NCBI GenBank assembly: GCA_950295325.1
Contig: OX485803.1
Span: 36,409,554 to 36,473,553, forward strand
DNA length: 64,000 nucleotides
Direction of reading: 5' to 3'
Origin: Polytrichum commune
Taxonomy: Eukaryota > Streptophyta > Polytrichopsida > Polytrichales > Polytrichaceae
This document shows positions 47,555-59,490 of this stretch, piece by piece. The position numbers and the translations under genes are program-made. Within the stretch, counting starts at the first letter, position 1; the number at the start of each line of letters is the position of its first letter. A model generated the notes under the pieces. It did not search any database and was not told the origin of the DNA. It saw only the letters and a list, made by a program, of their open reading frames with translations.

Positions 47555-47900
47555 ATGTGGACAACTACATTTGAATGGTGTGTGGTTAGGTGTAGATATA
47601 AAAACAGACACCAAAAACACATATTTAAGAGGGACTGGACTATGTGCTCAAAATCTGTGAACGAATCTAGGCTCAAAAGTCAACATAATTGGGGGAACCT
47701 ATGTGTCCATTCAATGAGCACAAGAATCTTCACTTTAAAGATGAACAATGAATTCACATGAGCTCCAAAAATTATGAGAAAAATAGCTACAGGCACGATT
47801 CAAATTTGCTAAGATATCATCTCCCACAAATTGTGTGTTTCATATCCTACAAGAAGTGGATGCAGACAGAAAAGTGTCCAATTAAGGCCGCTTATGTTAC
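47555..47900 (+). mobile_element. MITE-like family A copy
   Basis: Complete core: gtggacaactacatttgaatg, gtgtggttaggtgtagatat, caccaaaaacacatatttaag, ctatgtgctcaaaatctgtg, ctaggctcaaaagtcaacat, ttgggggaacct, aatcttcacttt, gagctccaaaaattatgaga, cccacaaattgtgtgtttca. Its right end, aaaagtgtccaattaaggc, lies within 60 bp of the methyltransferase stop, so it may be in that gene's 3' region. Confidence 0.7.
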
Positions 47901-47935
47901 CTTCAGCAAATCAAGGATCCAAGGAGACATAGAGT

Positions 47936-49719
47936 TCAGACAATTTTTTGTCCATTAAATCTGTACAGATAGAGATTGATGCCGTCCACTCTGCTAACAG
48001 CCGAGGGCTCAAGTGCTTCAAAAGGCCAGCAAAATGAGACTACACGGGCCCCTGAGGGTAGTTGTTGACGCAACAACGGGAGTAATCGACCATTGCCCTT
48101 TGTACTCAAATACAAAGTCACAACGGAAGCATTCGTCAAGTCTACTGTAAATGCATCTCTACGCTCCACTGTAATCAAATGATTTAGACCTTCTTTGGTT
48201 ACTGCCCTCTCTGCCTCAGCATACAAAGCAGGGTCAAGCTCCGCTCCATATCCTTGTGCACCATACTTTTTTGCAGCTGCAACAGTTTAAAAGAACACAA
48301 CGTCTTCTCAAACCTTAACCTTCAAAGGACGTAGGGGCTCAATGTACGACCTATATACACAATTTCTACCAGCCTCACCAAGTCTTAGAATCATAGTTTA
48401 TATATTTATGGATTTGAAATGTTGTTAAATGCTTCATCCAATGTCAAGGAGACCATAAAAAACACTCATGTATGACCCTGATGATCAGAATACCAATTAT
48501 GTAATTTCATCCAGGGGCACCCAAAACTTCAATAAACATGAAGGTATTGAACCGATTTGAAAAGTGCACTAGAAGAATGAGTTGATTTCAGATACGGGCC
48601 ACATTAACACAATTGACTAAAAATGGAAGTATGTAGCTCAAATACATGTTTTTGTGCAAGGAGAGGCACAGACTGGGCGTCTTATATGCCTGACGGTTAA
48701 GAGCCAAACTCCCTTGTGAAACAAAGGAGGGGCTACAAAGAAAGCATTTACAACATTCATGGTCGTTATCATTTGAGGCTATGTAAAGCTTGGAAAAAAC
48801 CTAATCAAACACACTCAAGGTACCTGGATGTACTTTGCAAGAATTGATCAGAAATATGAAAAGTAGTGAAGGCATGACGAAAATTCCCTGTTCATGTCTT
48901 TACACAAAGTATGAAACTACATCTATTATGATGGTTGCTACTGTTCCAAACTCACTGCTTATCATTGGCTTTGTCATCCAAACTGCATGTAGAGATGCGG
49001 TCAAAAAGTGATGCGAACACTAGTGATTACAAAGTATTGAATCAATGGTTTTCATTTTGAATAGCTATACCTTCCCAACATATCAATGATGACGCAGCAT
49101 TTGATTACTTGAGTGAGCTCTGAAAGAAGTAAACATCGACTGGAAACAAGTCTCTAAACAACTACGCCAAGCGGTTGATGGTTTACCCTCATTCTTACAT
49201 TGAAGGTGACATTTTTTCTGTGGTACAGTAGTTTGTAACTCCAGTTGCATATTCTCTTCATCAATGATCACAATTCAGTGTTTCCAATTGGGGTTCAGCA
49301 ATGCTGACCGGCACATCTACTGGATACAAGTCTCTAAACAATTACTCCCAGTGGTTGATGGTTTATACTCTTGCTTACTTTGAAATTAAGCCAACTGGTT
49401 GATGTTTCACACTCATTCTGACATTGAAGGTGACATGCTTTCTGTAGTGCAGTAGTCTGAAATTCCCGTTACACATTGTCTTCATCAATGACCACAAATT
49501 ACAATCAGTACCTCCAACTGGGGTTCAGAAATGCTGACCGGCAATGAGGAGACGAGCATCGCCACAACCCAAGTCCACCACTCGATCGTCAGGACCCACG
49601 GCCGCGAGTTGCAGCATGCGAGCACCCACATGTGGAGGAGTGCCGACGTGAGGAGCGAGTCGGAGACCCGCCCAGTAGCGCAGCCATAGCCCCAATCGCA
49701 GCTGCTGCGGCACGGTCAT
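47936..49719 (-). CDS. Class I SAM-dependent methyltransferase, FAM173/ATPSCKMT-like
   Basis: Two exons: 49719-49539 and 48276-47936, with donor GTCAGC and acceptor GTTGCAG, phases matching, 173 aa. Motif I is VDLGCGDAR (residues 48-56), which binds S-adenosylmethionine. The acidic residue at the end of strand 2 is Glu73 in GYGAELDP. Then come RRDAF (motif II region) and ASVVTLYLS...PLLRQQLPSGARVVSFCWPF, the pattern of the FAM173 family. In animals that family trimethylates lysine in mitochondrial proteins such as the ATP synthase c subunit. The N-terminus (RLGLWLRYWAGLRL) could be a short membrane or targeting segment. The target in this organism is unknown. The intron holds repeats and a duplicated splice donor. 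Confidence 0.85.
48330..48715 (+). repeat. Dispersed repeat C, copy 2 (methyltransferase intron)
   Basis: Partner of 5125-5990, without the family A insertion: aggacgtaggggctcaatgt, acgacctatatacac, ccagcctcaccaagt, ttgactaaaaatggaag, atgtagctcaaatacatgtt, gcgtcttatatgcctgacgg. Confidence 0.6.
49138..49545. repeat. Tandem duplication covering the methyltransferase 5' splice site
   Basis: The phrase acaagtctctaaacaa occurs at about 49145 and 49327. The phrases ttgatggttta, cattgaaggtgaca, cttcatcaatga and ggggttcagcaatgctgaccggca recur at about 49175-49312 and 49396-49545. The last phrase contains the exon 1 donor (minus-strand CCG|GTCAGC). A second, intact-looking donor sequence therefore lies about 230 bp inside the intron. 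Confidence 0.7.
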
Positions 49720-49737
49720 CGCCCTTAAACACTAAAC

Positions 49738-50410
49738 CTTAAACCATCGCTACTCTCCCAAACGAAAGCCGCCAACAATATGAGCGTCCAGCGATCAAAC
49801 AGACTTCGATTCCCCGGCCGAATCCTCTACAGAATTGTTGCCATGTTGGTTGGTGCTCGTGCTTCAAGAGAACTTAATCAAAGTCTTCTATCAACGCATG
49901 TTACTAGGGTAGAGCCCTTAAACCTCCACCGCCATAGCCACTCTCCGAAACATAACCCACCAACAAAATGAGCGTCCAGCGATCAAACACACTTCTAATA
50001 TCCGGGCAGAGTCCTCTAAAGAATTGTTGCCGTATCGGTTGTGCTTTAATGAGAACTGAATCAAATATTTCTATCGATCCACGTTGCTGACCTAAAACCC
50101 TAAATCCCCGTCGACATAGCCATTCTCCGAAACCTAATTCACAAGAAGAAAAGTGATCGTCCTGCTTTCATCCAGAATTTTGCGTTTGGAGAATTACTGA
50201 AAATTTGAGTGGCGATTGCTTTGACTTGGATAAACTTCTTCTACCCATGGGTGTGGCCAGCAGTAACCCCTAATCACCATCGGCATAGCCACTATCTCCA
50301 TGGCACATCAACCCACCGAGACAAATTGAACGTCATACAACTGCGGAGACTCCAATTCTCCGGCGCAAACATGTGCAGAATTTTCAGTAGGTTAATCTCT
50401 GATTTCAATC
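49738..50410. repeat. Four tandem 170-182 bp units upstream of the methyltransferase
   Basis: Units start near 49738, 49918, 50100 and 50269 with ccctaaacc or taaaccctaa, then (c)c(g/a)tcg.cata.ccactctcc. Units 1 and 2 share atgagcgtccagcgatcaaa and cctcta.agaattgttgcc. Units 3 and 4 are more diverged. They begin only about 20 bp before the ATG, so they overlap the promoter and 5' leader. Unit 1 on the plus strand opens a 63-aa frame (49780-49971) that is unlikely to be a gene. Confidence 0.75.
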
Positions 50411-51766
50411 GATCTCTGCATACGTGCAGGTTTGAACTTTGCGACGAAATGGCATGTTGTTGTCTGTATCACTTCGGATGCTAAGACTGCCATAAAGAAT
50501 ACTGCCTTTCTATGTCACTTGAATGTCTCCAAACTCCTTCCGAGATAGAGGGATTACTCAAAGTTCACGGAGGAATCCAAAGTGTCCAGTTTTTTGTTCA
50601 AGTCATGTAGATTGAAAGTTGAACAATAGCCCCAGATGAAATTGCTGAAAAGCTTCGTGACATCATCTCCTGCCTATTCCACACACAGAATTTCAAACCA
50701 AAACCTAAACTTAAGATGTTTTGGTTCATCAAAGTTATCACCTTTTAGCCAACCTTGTGAACAATGACCCTACTCAAATTGTCCAATACATCTTGTAAAA
50801 CTGTCGAAATTATTGAAACAATCGAGATAGCTCTCACTGGTATGTGGATCATTGAGAGATGTCTTGATGTCAATATCAATGACATATTGTGATGTGAGCA
50901 TTTCGTGAGGTATAGAGGAATAATCATTCATGCAAGTACATGATCAAGTTTTGGAAGCGATAAACAAAGGGGATTCAATAGTGAAATCAAAACTACTGTA
51001 ACCAAATCATTGGTTTCCATCCATGTTGCATAATGGGTTTTGTAAACATGAAGCTCATTGATTTAGAAATCCATTATTTATACAACATGTTCTAGAATAT
51101 TCATATATACGAATGTCTTTTTCCTGGGGGTCCATATAATTGTTAAGTCCAATACACTAGCAGAAAAAAAAAAGACATTGCATTTGGCCATAGCAACAAA
51201 AAATACCATGCCACCGTCTTGTTGGCAAGTTTTTCCTCCGCGCTCTGTTTTCCTCATCGTAGCCACCATGCGCAGGCCGGTGGTACTATCATGTCATTCA
51301 TGCCCATGCAGCATGCAGAAAAAATTATATGCCACCGTTTATGGACGGGGGATTGGTTGCATAAACATATGCCAATTCATTTGCTGACTCATGCACAACC
51401 ACGTCATCCGGGAGGCTCATGGTGGTTGCCATCTCCATTAGTGTGTGTAATAGGGTGCCGTTCCTTCTCAGTTGCCCACTCAACAACGAAGGCATATGCT
51501 TCATAGTTCATGTCCCACCCACGTTCCAAATCTTGCGGTGGTGATGTTTTCACATTGCATGCCATATACTTTGCAGTGGTTGCCAACCATCTATGGCTTC
51601 ATATGCATCCCCAAATCTTGATCATTGCAACCACACGCGTGGTTGAAATGCTTAGGTTTGGGTGGAGGACAATGGTGGCAATTAGGTCACATGTGTGGTT
51701 GTCATGTGTGGCCAGGTGGTAGTTGCAACGACTGTGATTATGCAACATGAAGGTGTGTCGCGATAG
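50411..51766. other. No gene recognised
   Basis: About 1.35 kb with no supported gene. Frames such as 51219-51506 and 51404-51586 overlap on opposite strands and match nothing I know. Confidence 0.4.
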
Positions 51767-53020
51767 GTGACTATGAGCCCAAAATGGTTGCTCATATTTG
51801 TTTTATGTTTAGAATTTATTTAGAATTGCATTTGAAGTCATTATTGAGATATCAAAAAGTATAAAAAGAGTGAGGGTTGGTGTGGATTTATGTTTTAGGC
51901 CTTAAGCCTACTTTTTGTGGTTAATTAGGAGCTTAGTGGCATTAGGGAGTGTTTTTGTTAAGTAAGTAGTGTTTGATGAAGCAAGGGGAAGGTCCTTGGG
52001 TTTAAGTGTTTGAATTGGGATCTATCTTGTTGGTTTAGGGGGTGAGGGTTTAGTGGATAGGATAAGGTCCTACTAAGTAGGAGAGAGGGAGGGGTTAAGC
52101 CCTCTTGGTTTTTTAGGTGTGTCTCTCTTTTTCCTTTTTTGGTGTGTGTGGGAGCGGGGGTCCTAGTGGGGGTCTCTCTCTTGAATTTTGAGAGAGGAGG
52201 CTTGACCGAATGCGGCAGTTTCAAGGATCTCAATCCAGCAAGCTGGAGGTTTAAGGCTTGGCCGAATGTGGCAGTGGTTGACCGAATGCGGCAGTTTCAA
52301 GGATCTCAATCCAGCAAGCTGGAGGTTTAAGGCTTGGCCGAATGTGGCAGTGGTTGACCGAATGCGGCAGTTTCAAGGATCTCAATCCATCAAGCTGGAG
52401 GTTTAAGGCTTGGCCTAATGCGGCAGTGTCAAGGAGCTCGATTCAGCAGCTGGAGGTTTAAGGCTTGGCCGAATGCGGCAGTGTCTAGGAGCTCAATCCA
52501 GCAGCTGGAGGTTTAAGGCTTGGCCGAATGCGGCAGTGGTTGATAGCAGTGATAGAGGCCGTCCCAGTCTACCCGGTGACGGGCGATGACGGGCCAACCC
52601 TGAGCCCAAACAGCGCAATATATTAGTCTTGTACCGGAGACTGAGATTGGGTTAGGGGTGTTGGTTAGAAGCATTAACACTATATTACATAGTGTGGTAG
52701 TTAATTAGACTAGGAGATAAGGCTCACACTTGGGAATGAGATTAGTAACGTGTGAGAGGGCATAAGTGAGAGGGGGCGACATTAGGGGGTTAGACTTAGG
52801 AAGATATTTGAGTGGTGGGGTGTGCTAGAGTGTAGTAAGAAGGGAACTAGTGGAAAAAAGCATTTTTCAATGCGTGTACTCTTGTATTGGAATAAACTAG
52901 GGTGCCAATGTGGATGAGGAATAGGTTGGAAGTTGATGATGCTGCAAACAACGAATGTGAGCTACATACCCCCACCCGGACTACGGCGCATAAGGGTGGG
53001 TGGTTTGGCCTCACAGTGAT
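51767..53020. mobile_element. 1,244-bp LTR-like element, relative of 12816-15829
   Basis: The element proper is 51772-53015. It starts TATGAGCCCAAAAT.GTTGCTCATATT, as 12816 starts TGTGAGCCCTAAAT.ATGCTCACATT. It ends CACCCGGACTACGGCGCA...GGCCTCACA, as 15829 ends CACCCGGACTAGGACGCA...GGGCTTACA. Flanks GTGAC (51767-51771) and GTGAT (53016-53020) are a near-perfect 5-bp target duplication. TATAAAAAG at 51860-51868 could be the LTR TATA box. No internal genes, so most likely a solo LTR. Confidence 0.7.
52202..52540. repeat. 76-bp minisatellite shrinking to 55 bp
   Basis: Units start with ttgaccgaatgcggcagttt at 52202, 52278 and 52354, exactly 76 bp apart. After the third unit the array continues as two 55-bp versions that lack the ttgaccgaatgcgg part. 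It lies inside the LTR-like element. Confidence 0.85.
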
Positions 53021-55320
53021 GTACATGTACATGTACACATACTACTAGTGGTCTAGACAATGTACATTGTCTTCGGTATTGCATATATTTGTCATTATTG
53101 TGTATTGATTTGACTATGTGATATGTTATTAGATTATTTATTTTTAATGTATGAACTATATTTATTATTATTTTGTGAAATCACATGGATATTGAGGTAT
53201 GTACATGATTTTCTCTATCATATATAAATTGTTTGTGACCCATTCCTTTCAATGCCTTTGCAATTATAAGGTTATTTCATAGTAGCTTCACATTGTGAGG
53301 GCAAATGTCATTACAAACTTAGATAGTCTAAGCTATTATTAACCCTAGAAGTTCTTATTGCAATCTCACGTCCAACATATTGGGAATTGCATGCAATAGG
53401 ACTGCTATGTCATTATGCCTTCCAATTAATATTCCCTACCCATTTCAAAACTGCTATACGCAATGTGTACCACCCCTCCGCAACCAGTACATTGTGGAAT
53501 TTTTCCAATTTTGGTCTCCCACCGCCACCTTTGTGCATTTGTTACGTTGCTCCACTAAATATACAAGCTGCTCCAACTCGAAGGTCTGCAAACAATCTCA
53601 CTTCCAAAGTTTTAAGATGTCCCATGAGGCGGAATAAATGAATGATGGTTGGATGCATATTAATCCAGGACAAGGAGGGGCGACATTGAGAGGAGTGTGG
53701 CCCCTCCGTACCGTGGGCATAGAACCATTTGCTAACATTAGATATTCGAGTTTGTTAGTCTCATAGGAATCTTCCCACATCATCACAAAGCATTTTTTTA
53801 TGTGGCAGGCCAAAAAATATTTAGTGCAGCACATTAACATCTTGCATAGAAGAGAAGCATGTGCACAATGCAAGTGTGTACGACCTAAAAAAATATGGTA
53901 TGGTAGTGGACAATTGGACTGTGGTAATCAAGAAGTGCACAACAATAGGCCAGCCAAAGGCCATCAGAGAAGGGATTAGAAAGGTGTTGTGACACACAAA
54001 ACAAGTTGGTAGTAGGTAAGTTTCCCATTCACATGTATTTATTATAAATGTTGCATTCAACACATAAATCATGTGGTGCACAACACACAAAAAATTGTGC
54101 AATTTAAATGTAAACAAAAACATAACAATCATTCAATCAATTTGGAACACATAGTGACAGTGCCAAATGTGCGATCTGGAATCATGAGGGAATGGATGCA
54201 TAGTAATTAAGTGCCACGCTAGTGCTACGTGATGATCATTCATGAAATACAGTGTACACATGAGTTGGGAGGATGTAGTTCAAAGAGCTTGCGAAACACG
54301 GGCGTGCACACCACAACAAAGAATGTGTGGAAGACCATGCTCACATCCAGAGCAAGCACAACCTATTCAATTTGTTGCAATGAATGTGTGCGAACAATAC
54401 ATGTTTTGTTGGTGAGACATAGCAGCGTTATCATACATGTCGAAAACAATGTGTGTGAGAATGTAGTGACTACATCAAATTGGAGAGAAATATACAATGA
54501 CTTTGTATGACAACCATTTTTGATATGAAGACAGATGTGCAAGGGCATGGCCACAAACGACTACAGTGTGGGCAACATGTTTTGCACTCCTAGGGGGACA
54601 GGTAGTAAGAGAGGAAAGAAAAATAAAGTTGCATACTTTGGATTATTGAAACAAATATTGCACACGGACTACAGGAGTGTGAGCACCCCTAAAATTTTAC
54701 TACAATGTGCAAGGGTCCTCAACAATGTGGGTGTTGATGGTGGCACAAACTCCGATGATGGACAAAGACGGCTTCCTAGTTGTAAACTTTAATCAACTAC
54801 TGACATTGAGGCATAAGTATTTATATTTCTTTCGCAAGTGCAACAATGTTTTTTTTCTTGCAAAGGTGGGCAACCCAAAATGGTGAGTAGTTTAGCACAA
54901 GGAGTCAAGGTCGAAGCATGTTGAGTCCACCACATAGTACATAAGGCTAGACCCAACAATGTTGTTGCCATTGAACGCCCAATCCATGCCTAACCTTGTG
55001 GGGGCTATTGTACTGTATGCGTTAAACGCTGCAATGGCGAACGAGCCCTTGAGGACGTGTGCATTGCATGTGTAAACAAAAATGGGTTAGCATGTGTATG
55101 TGACAGAGGAAGAATGTGGGGAAAAAATCGGATGCCATTGCTATTGGAATGGTGTGGCCATGATATGTGCAGGAATGTGTTTGTAGTGTGATGGGTGGGC
55201 ATGTGAAGGATATATGTACAAATGTATTGGGCGGTATTTTATTTGCGACAGTGGATGTGGAGGGGCAACCAATGTTTGTTCCCTGAATTTTCTTTGAATT
55301 AATTGGGTTTTTTTTTATAA
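53021..55320. other. No gene recognised
   Basis: AT-rich, likely decayed transposon DNA. It starts with a (gtacat)n run at about 53018-53036. Frames of up to 103 aa (53821-54132, minus) show no recognisable domain. Confidence 0.35.
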
Positions 55321-55331
55321 AATAAAAATAA

Positions 55332-55386
55332 AAATTGGGGGTTGGGGGTTGGGGGTTGGGTGGGTGGGGGTGTGGGGGTGTAGGGG
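55332..55386 (+). repeat. G-rich tract with G-quadruplex potential
   Basis: ggggg separated by ttg or ttgggt repeats, then gtgggggtgtgggggtgtagggg. More than eight runs of four to five G lie within 55 bp. It follows an A/T-rich tttttttataaaataaaaat stretch. Confidence 0.8.
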
Positions 55387-58300
55387 AAGACATAACCCAC
55401 TACAACGGAGAACATGTTGTAAGGTAGAAAAACATCAAAGACAATATTAAAAACAAGTTCCCATCATATGCTAAGGACTAGAAGTGAAGTTGTGTAATGT
55501 AGTGTTGGGTTTGAGGGCCAAAATGTAAACGTACACGTAAAAAAAAATTTAAAATGACATTAGCCACCATATTTTATGCAAAAGCATTGGAGATTGTCTG
55601 GAAGGTGGACATAATTAGAGAAAATGATGCCATGTTTGTGGTTGTGTTGTGGCTTGAAGAAAATTGGCACAACACAAGGAATTATTGATTTTAATTGTAT
55701 TGTGTGTAATGCGATTGGAGTGCATACTTGGGAATGTGGCTATGGATGATGACGATGAACGTATAATGTGTGTTGTATGGGTATGCAAATTTGTTATGCT
55801 TTGGAAACATGTTTGCAATTGAACACAACATATTGATGTAGCACAAAAACATGTCACAAGCAATTTGTACATTGGTATTCCCAACAAACGTGAATAGTAT
55901 GCATTAATTGCCCTCAATGTAAAACAACCATCTTGAACCACAACATTGTACATGCTTTGAGATCGCTAAGAAAACACATATTGGCAGCCATAGGCCACAT
56001 CTTTGTTCACTTTAGTTGGTGATGAAAGATAGCAACCATACTTGGAAGGCATCCAACAAAATCGCCATAACTTTGTGTGTTGTAATCGTTAGACATTGCC
56101 ATAGTTGCTTCAAACACGTTGACGTATAAGCAGGAGCACCGATCTAGGAATGGGCACACACATTTCACCCAAAATAAGGTATAATAATCATAGTGCCATC
56201 ACACATCAATTGTGGCCATGATGGTAATGAGGTTGCCCATAGGATGGGAAAAGATTGCCACATTGGACTATAATTCTTATTGTGTGTGGTGGCTCCTTCC
56301 ACATATGTAGGCATCATAATTTTGCATTGGGCACTTCCAAACCATGTTGCCCATTGACACTATTGAGCATATTGCATCCCACACAGATGCAATGAAGGGC
56401 ATTTAGCGTTACATTTATGCCCCCGGGGGGGGGGGGGGCAACACCTGCTTGTGATTGCCAAGTTTGATATACTTTTGGCAATGTAGGTGTGCTTGTATGA
56501 GAGTAGTATGGGTCAAAGTGCCTCACCAAGTTAAGTAAAGAATGATTCTTGGAAACCAAACTTGGTCATATTATTTAAAAACTTATTCATGGAATCCCTA
56601 TACTCAAAAAGATGTTCTCCCCCTAGTACAATTGGTTGCAATTACATTTCGGTAGAAGAGCTTGGCAACACAAATAAGCAAGGTTGGCCTTGAAGGCTCA
56701 TATACGATGCTTTAACAAATAAAATGCTTGAGCACACTTGATGGGTGTTAAACCTAAAAAATGTGTAATTTAAGGTAAAAACGCCTAGTTCAACCATCAT
56801 TGCACCTATTCTAACACCTATTTTTTATCTGCTTGCAAACGGCATCCAACTCTTAATCAATCAGCAACCCCCTATAATTATATTGGTTTTGTTGGAAATT
56901 GTGATGTGTGATAACATACTCCAATTCTAACCATTGCATTACCATTTATATTAATATATATAACTTTGTATGAAGAATAATATTTTCATAATGTGGCTCA
57001 AGTCCTTACTATTTGATTAAGTGATTACAACCCTGATTTATGATGGGCTAGAAATCTAGTGTATTGAATGTTAGTTAGTGCAAAATGGGCATTTGAATTA
57101 AATCAACCAAATTAACTTAGATTTTTGTGTTCATGACGACTGCAAGTCATGCTCACTCAATATATATAATCGTATAATAAATATATCAATATTATATATC
57201 ATTTATATCATACAAAATTATAGAACTCAAGCCATTACATGCACATGTGAACTCAACATTATTTTAATTACAATATTGAAAATCATAAAGTGCCAACATT
57301 ATACACAACTCAATGATGAGGAAATTCACTTTCTGCAAATAACATGACCATGTGATTGTTCTTGAAGGGCATACAATTGCATCCTTGTACTTAATTACAC
57401 ATGCTCCCATTTACAAACCTTGTCTTGACTCTCACACCTCTATCAAACTACCAAGGGCATCTATGCACAAATCATATATTATGCTCCAATCCACGTGTTC
57501 TCCAATTCGGTTGTGCTCTAGCATGATCCCTACCAATTCAAACAAAAATCACAATAAGCGGTCTAGATTAGACAAGGGACATTAACAATAGTAATTAAGC
57601 TACACATTTGTGTGTCTTCTATTTGTAGCCTCTAACATGGGCCTCCAATATCTTACCTTCTAATAGGAAGCTAACAACGCCAATATGAAAAGTGAATAAT
57701 GTTGGTATGTAAAGTATGAATATTATGAATAGTATATTCAATAGATAATGCCCGGATGAACGATGCTTCATGTGAATGGTTATTATAATTATGAGTAGGC
57801 CAAGAGTAAACCTCCACCCAAAATTCCAAGTGTCATCATGAATGTATGAATAGTAAATGAATATTACGACTTTGTTGAGGGACATAATATAATTGACATA
57901 TTATAAGGTTAGTAGAATTAATTGACCCACATGGCTAAATAATGTTACGACTAAGAACCATGCTCAAATTCTACATTGTAGGTGTTTCTATAACCTCAGC
58001 ATAGCAATCTTTCATTTGATCGAGGCTTCTAATGAGGTCAAAAGACATGTTGCATAGATTGAAACAAACACAAAAGCCAAGAAATATCTCATGATAGAGA
58101 GTCCTTCAAAGAGGTCTTTCAAAGTGGCTTCCAAATTTGGTGGTTCTTTGGAGGACCATATGGATAACTCCAATTTCTTAACATTATTGTGTTTGATGTT
58201 CCATCTTTATTGCATTTAGATCATAAATTATACGTGTGGTGCTTTTTTCAGACAAGTTGCACACAACGCGTGTGAAAATTTTGTTTTTGGTGAATACAAT

Positions 58301-59324
58301 ATGTTTTTTTATAATTGTCTTCCATGTTATAAGGATAGATGTAACAAGATTAAACAACATATCAAACCGAAGTCGGTGTAAGTTGTTGGCGCCTCCATTT
58401 GCTTGACTTTATGTTCATGGTACACCAATCGAGTTTTTGAAGTAGTGTTATCTTGGAGATAGTGCAACATGATGAAACTAGATACAAACATGCAACTTTA
58501 TGTGATAGACCACTAGCAATCTAATGCTTTTAGTTCTATAAAAGCTTATTTCATGTCGGTGGAGCACCGATGTTCAATTTTTTTTCTCTTTATCTTTAGA
58601 AAAACTAAGAAGTGTGTTTCAAAAATGATTTTTTCTTTTCTTTCCTTTTTTTCTTTGTGATAGGTACTATTGGAAGAGAATGATAGATGCTTGCAATTGC
58701 AACTAAGAAGGTTCAAGACGAACCTCACTCGACTATGATACATTCTCACCCCCACTTGAGGGGATGAGCCTTGAGAAATGGACCGTGATCAAAGGGCTTG
58801 AGAACTCTAACCGGTGGCAATGTGAGGCACTTATTTGAATTCTGAAGGTAGATGGACTGCATGAGGCCTTCTTGTTTATACAGGAGAGAAGGTTTTGTGT
58901 GGCATGTGGGCGAGCACCACTTTCCCCACATGGCAAATTTTGTAACAAAGGATAATTGAAGGGCCATTGAGGGAAGATCACATTTATAATATTATTTACT
59001 GTCCCCATGCAAATTACTTTGGGTCAAAATCTGATTACAAAAACTCACAAATCTGTTATTGATCCCTATGAAAACCACGATAGTAAAAACATAATTTGGG
59101 AAATATTTTGTAACGATTGTGGTGATAAGTGTTCAAAATAGCGTAGAATATCGATTTTATTGCACGTATCAGTGTAGATGTGTTTATCAAAGGGATTACT
59201 CAATACATTGGACGAAACGATGACGTATGTGGACGTAGATGAACGGTGGAGGTGAGAAGAGCGACCACCATAGTGGACGGAGGTCGGACAATGTTTGACT
59301 TGCAGGTGACAGAACAATGAACGG
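55387..59324. other. No gene recognised; poly-G run near 56424
   Basis: Almost 4 kb of AT-rich DNA without a supported gene. A run of about 14 G follows cccc at 56420-56440. A polypyrimidine/purine stretch with ttttctttcc lies near 58630-58660. Frames up to 112 aa were inspected and none matched a family I know. Confidence 0.4.
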
Positions 59325-59490
59325 GGAGAACCAACCGCTAGTTACAGATGAACCGGTTGAATTTGAGAAATAACCGGTTGAAGTTCACGACTTCAGGAAA
59401 ATCGCCCATCATCTTGGAGGAATCTACGGGATATACTCCAAACTAATGAAGAAAAACCGAAAGATCACAAACATAACCGGTTGGACTTGG
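59325..59490. repeat. AACCGGTT-rich dispersed repeat, copy 2
   Basis: Inverted partner of 19256-19440. Contains aaccggttga, aataaccggttgaag, gggatatactccaaact and cataaccggttgga. Confidence 0.7.

Noticed and set aside
55332-55386. Telomere-like repeat
   Set aside because: The units are GGGGTTG-like and short; they are not the plant TTTAGGG repeat.
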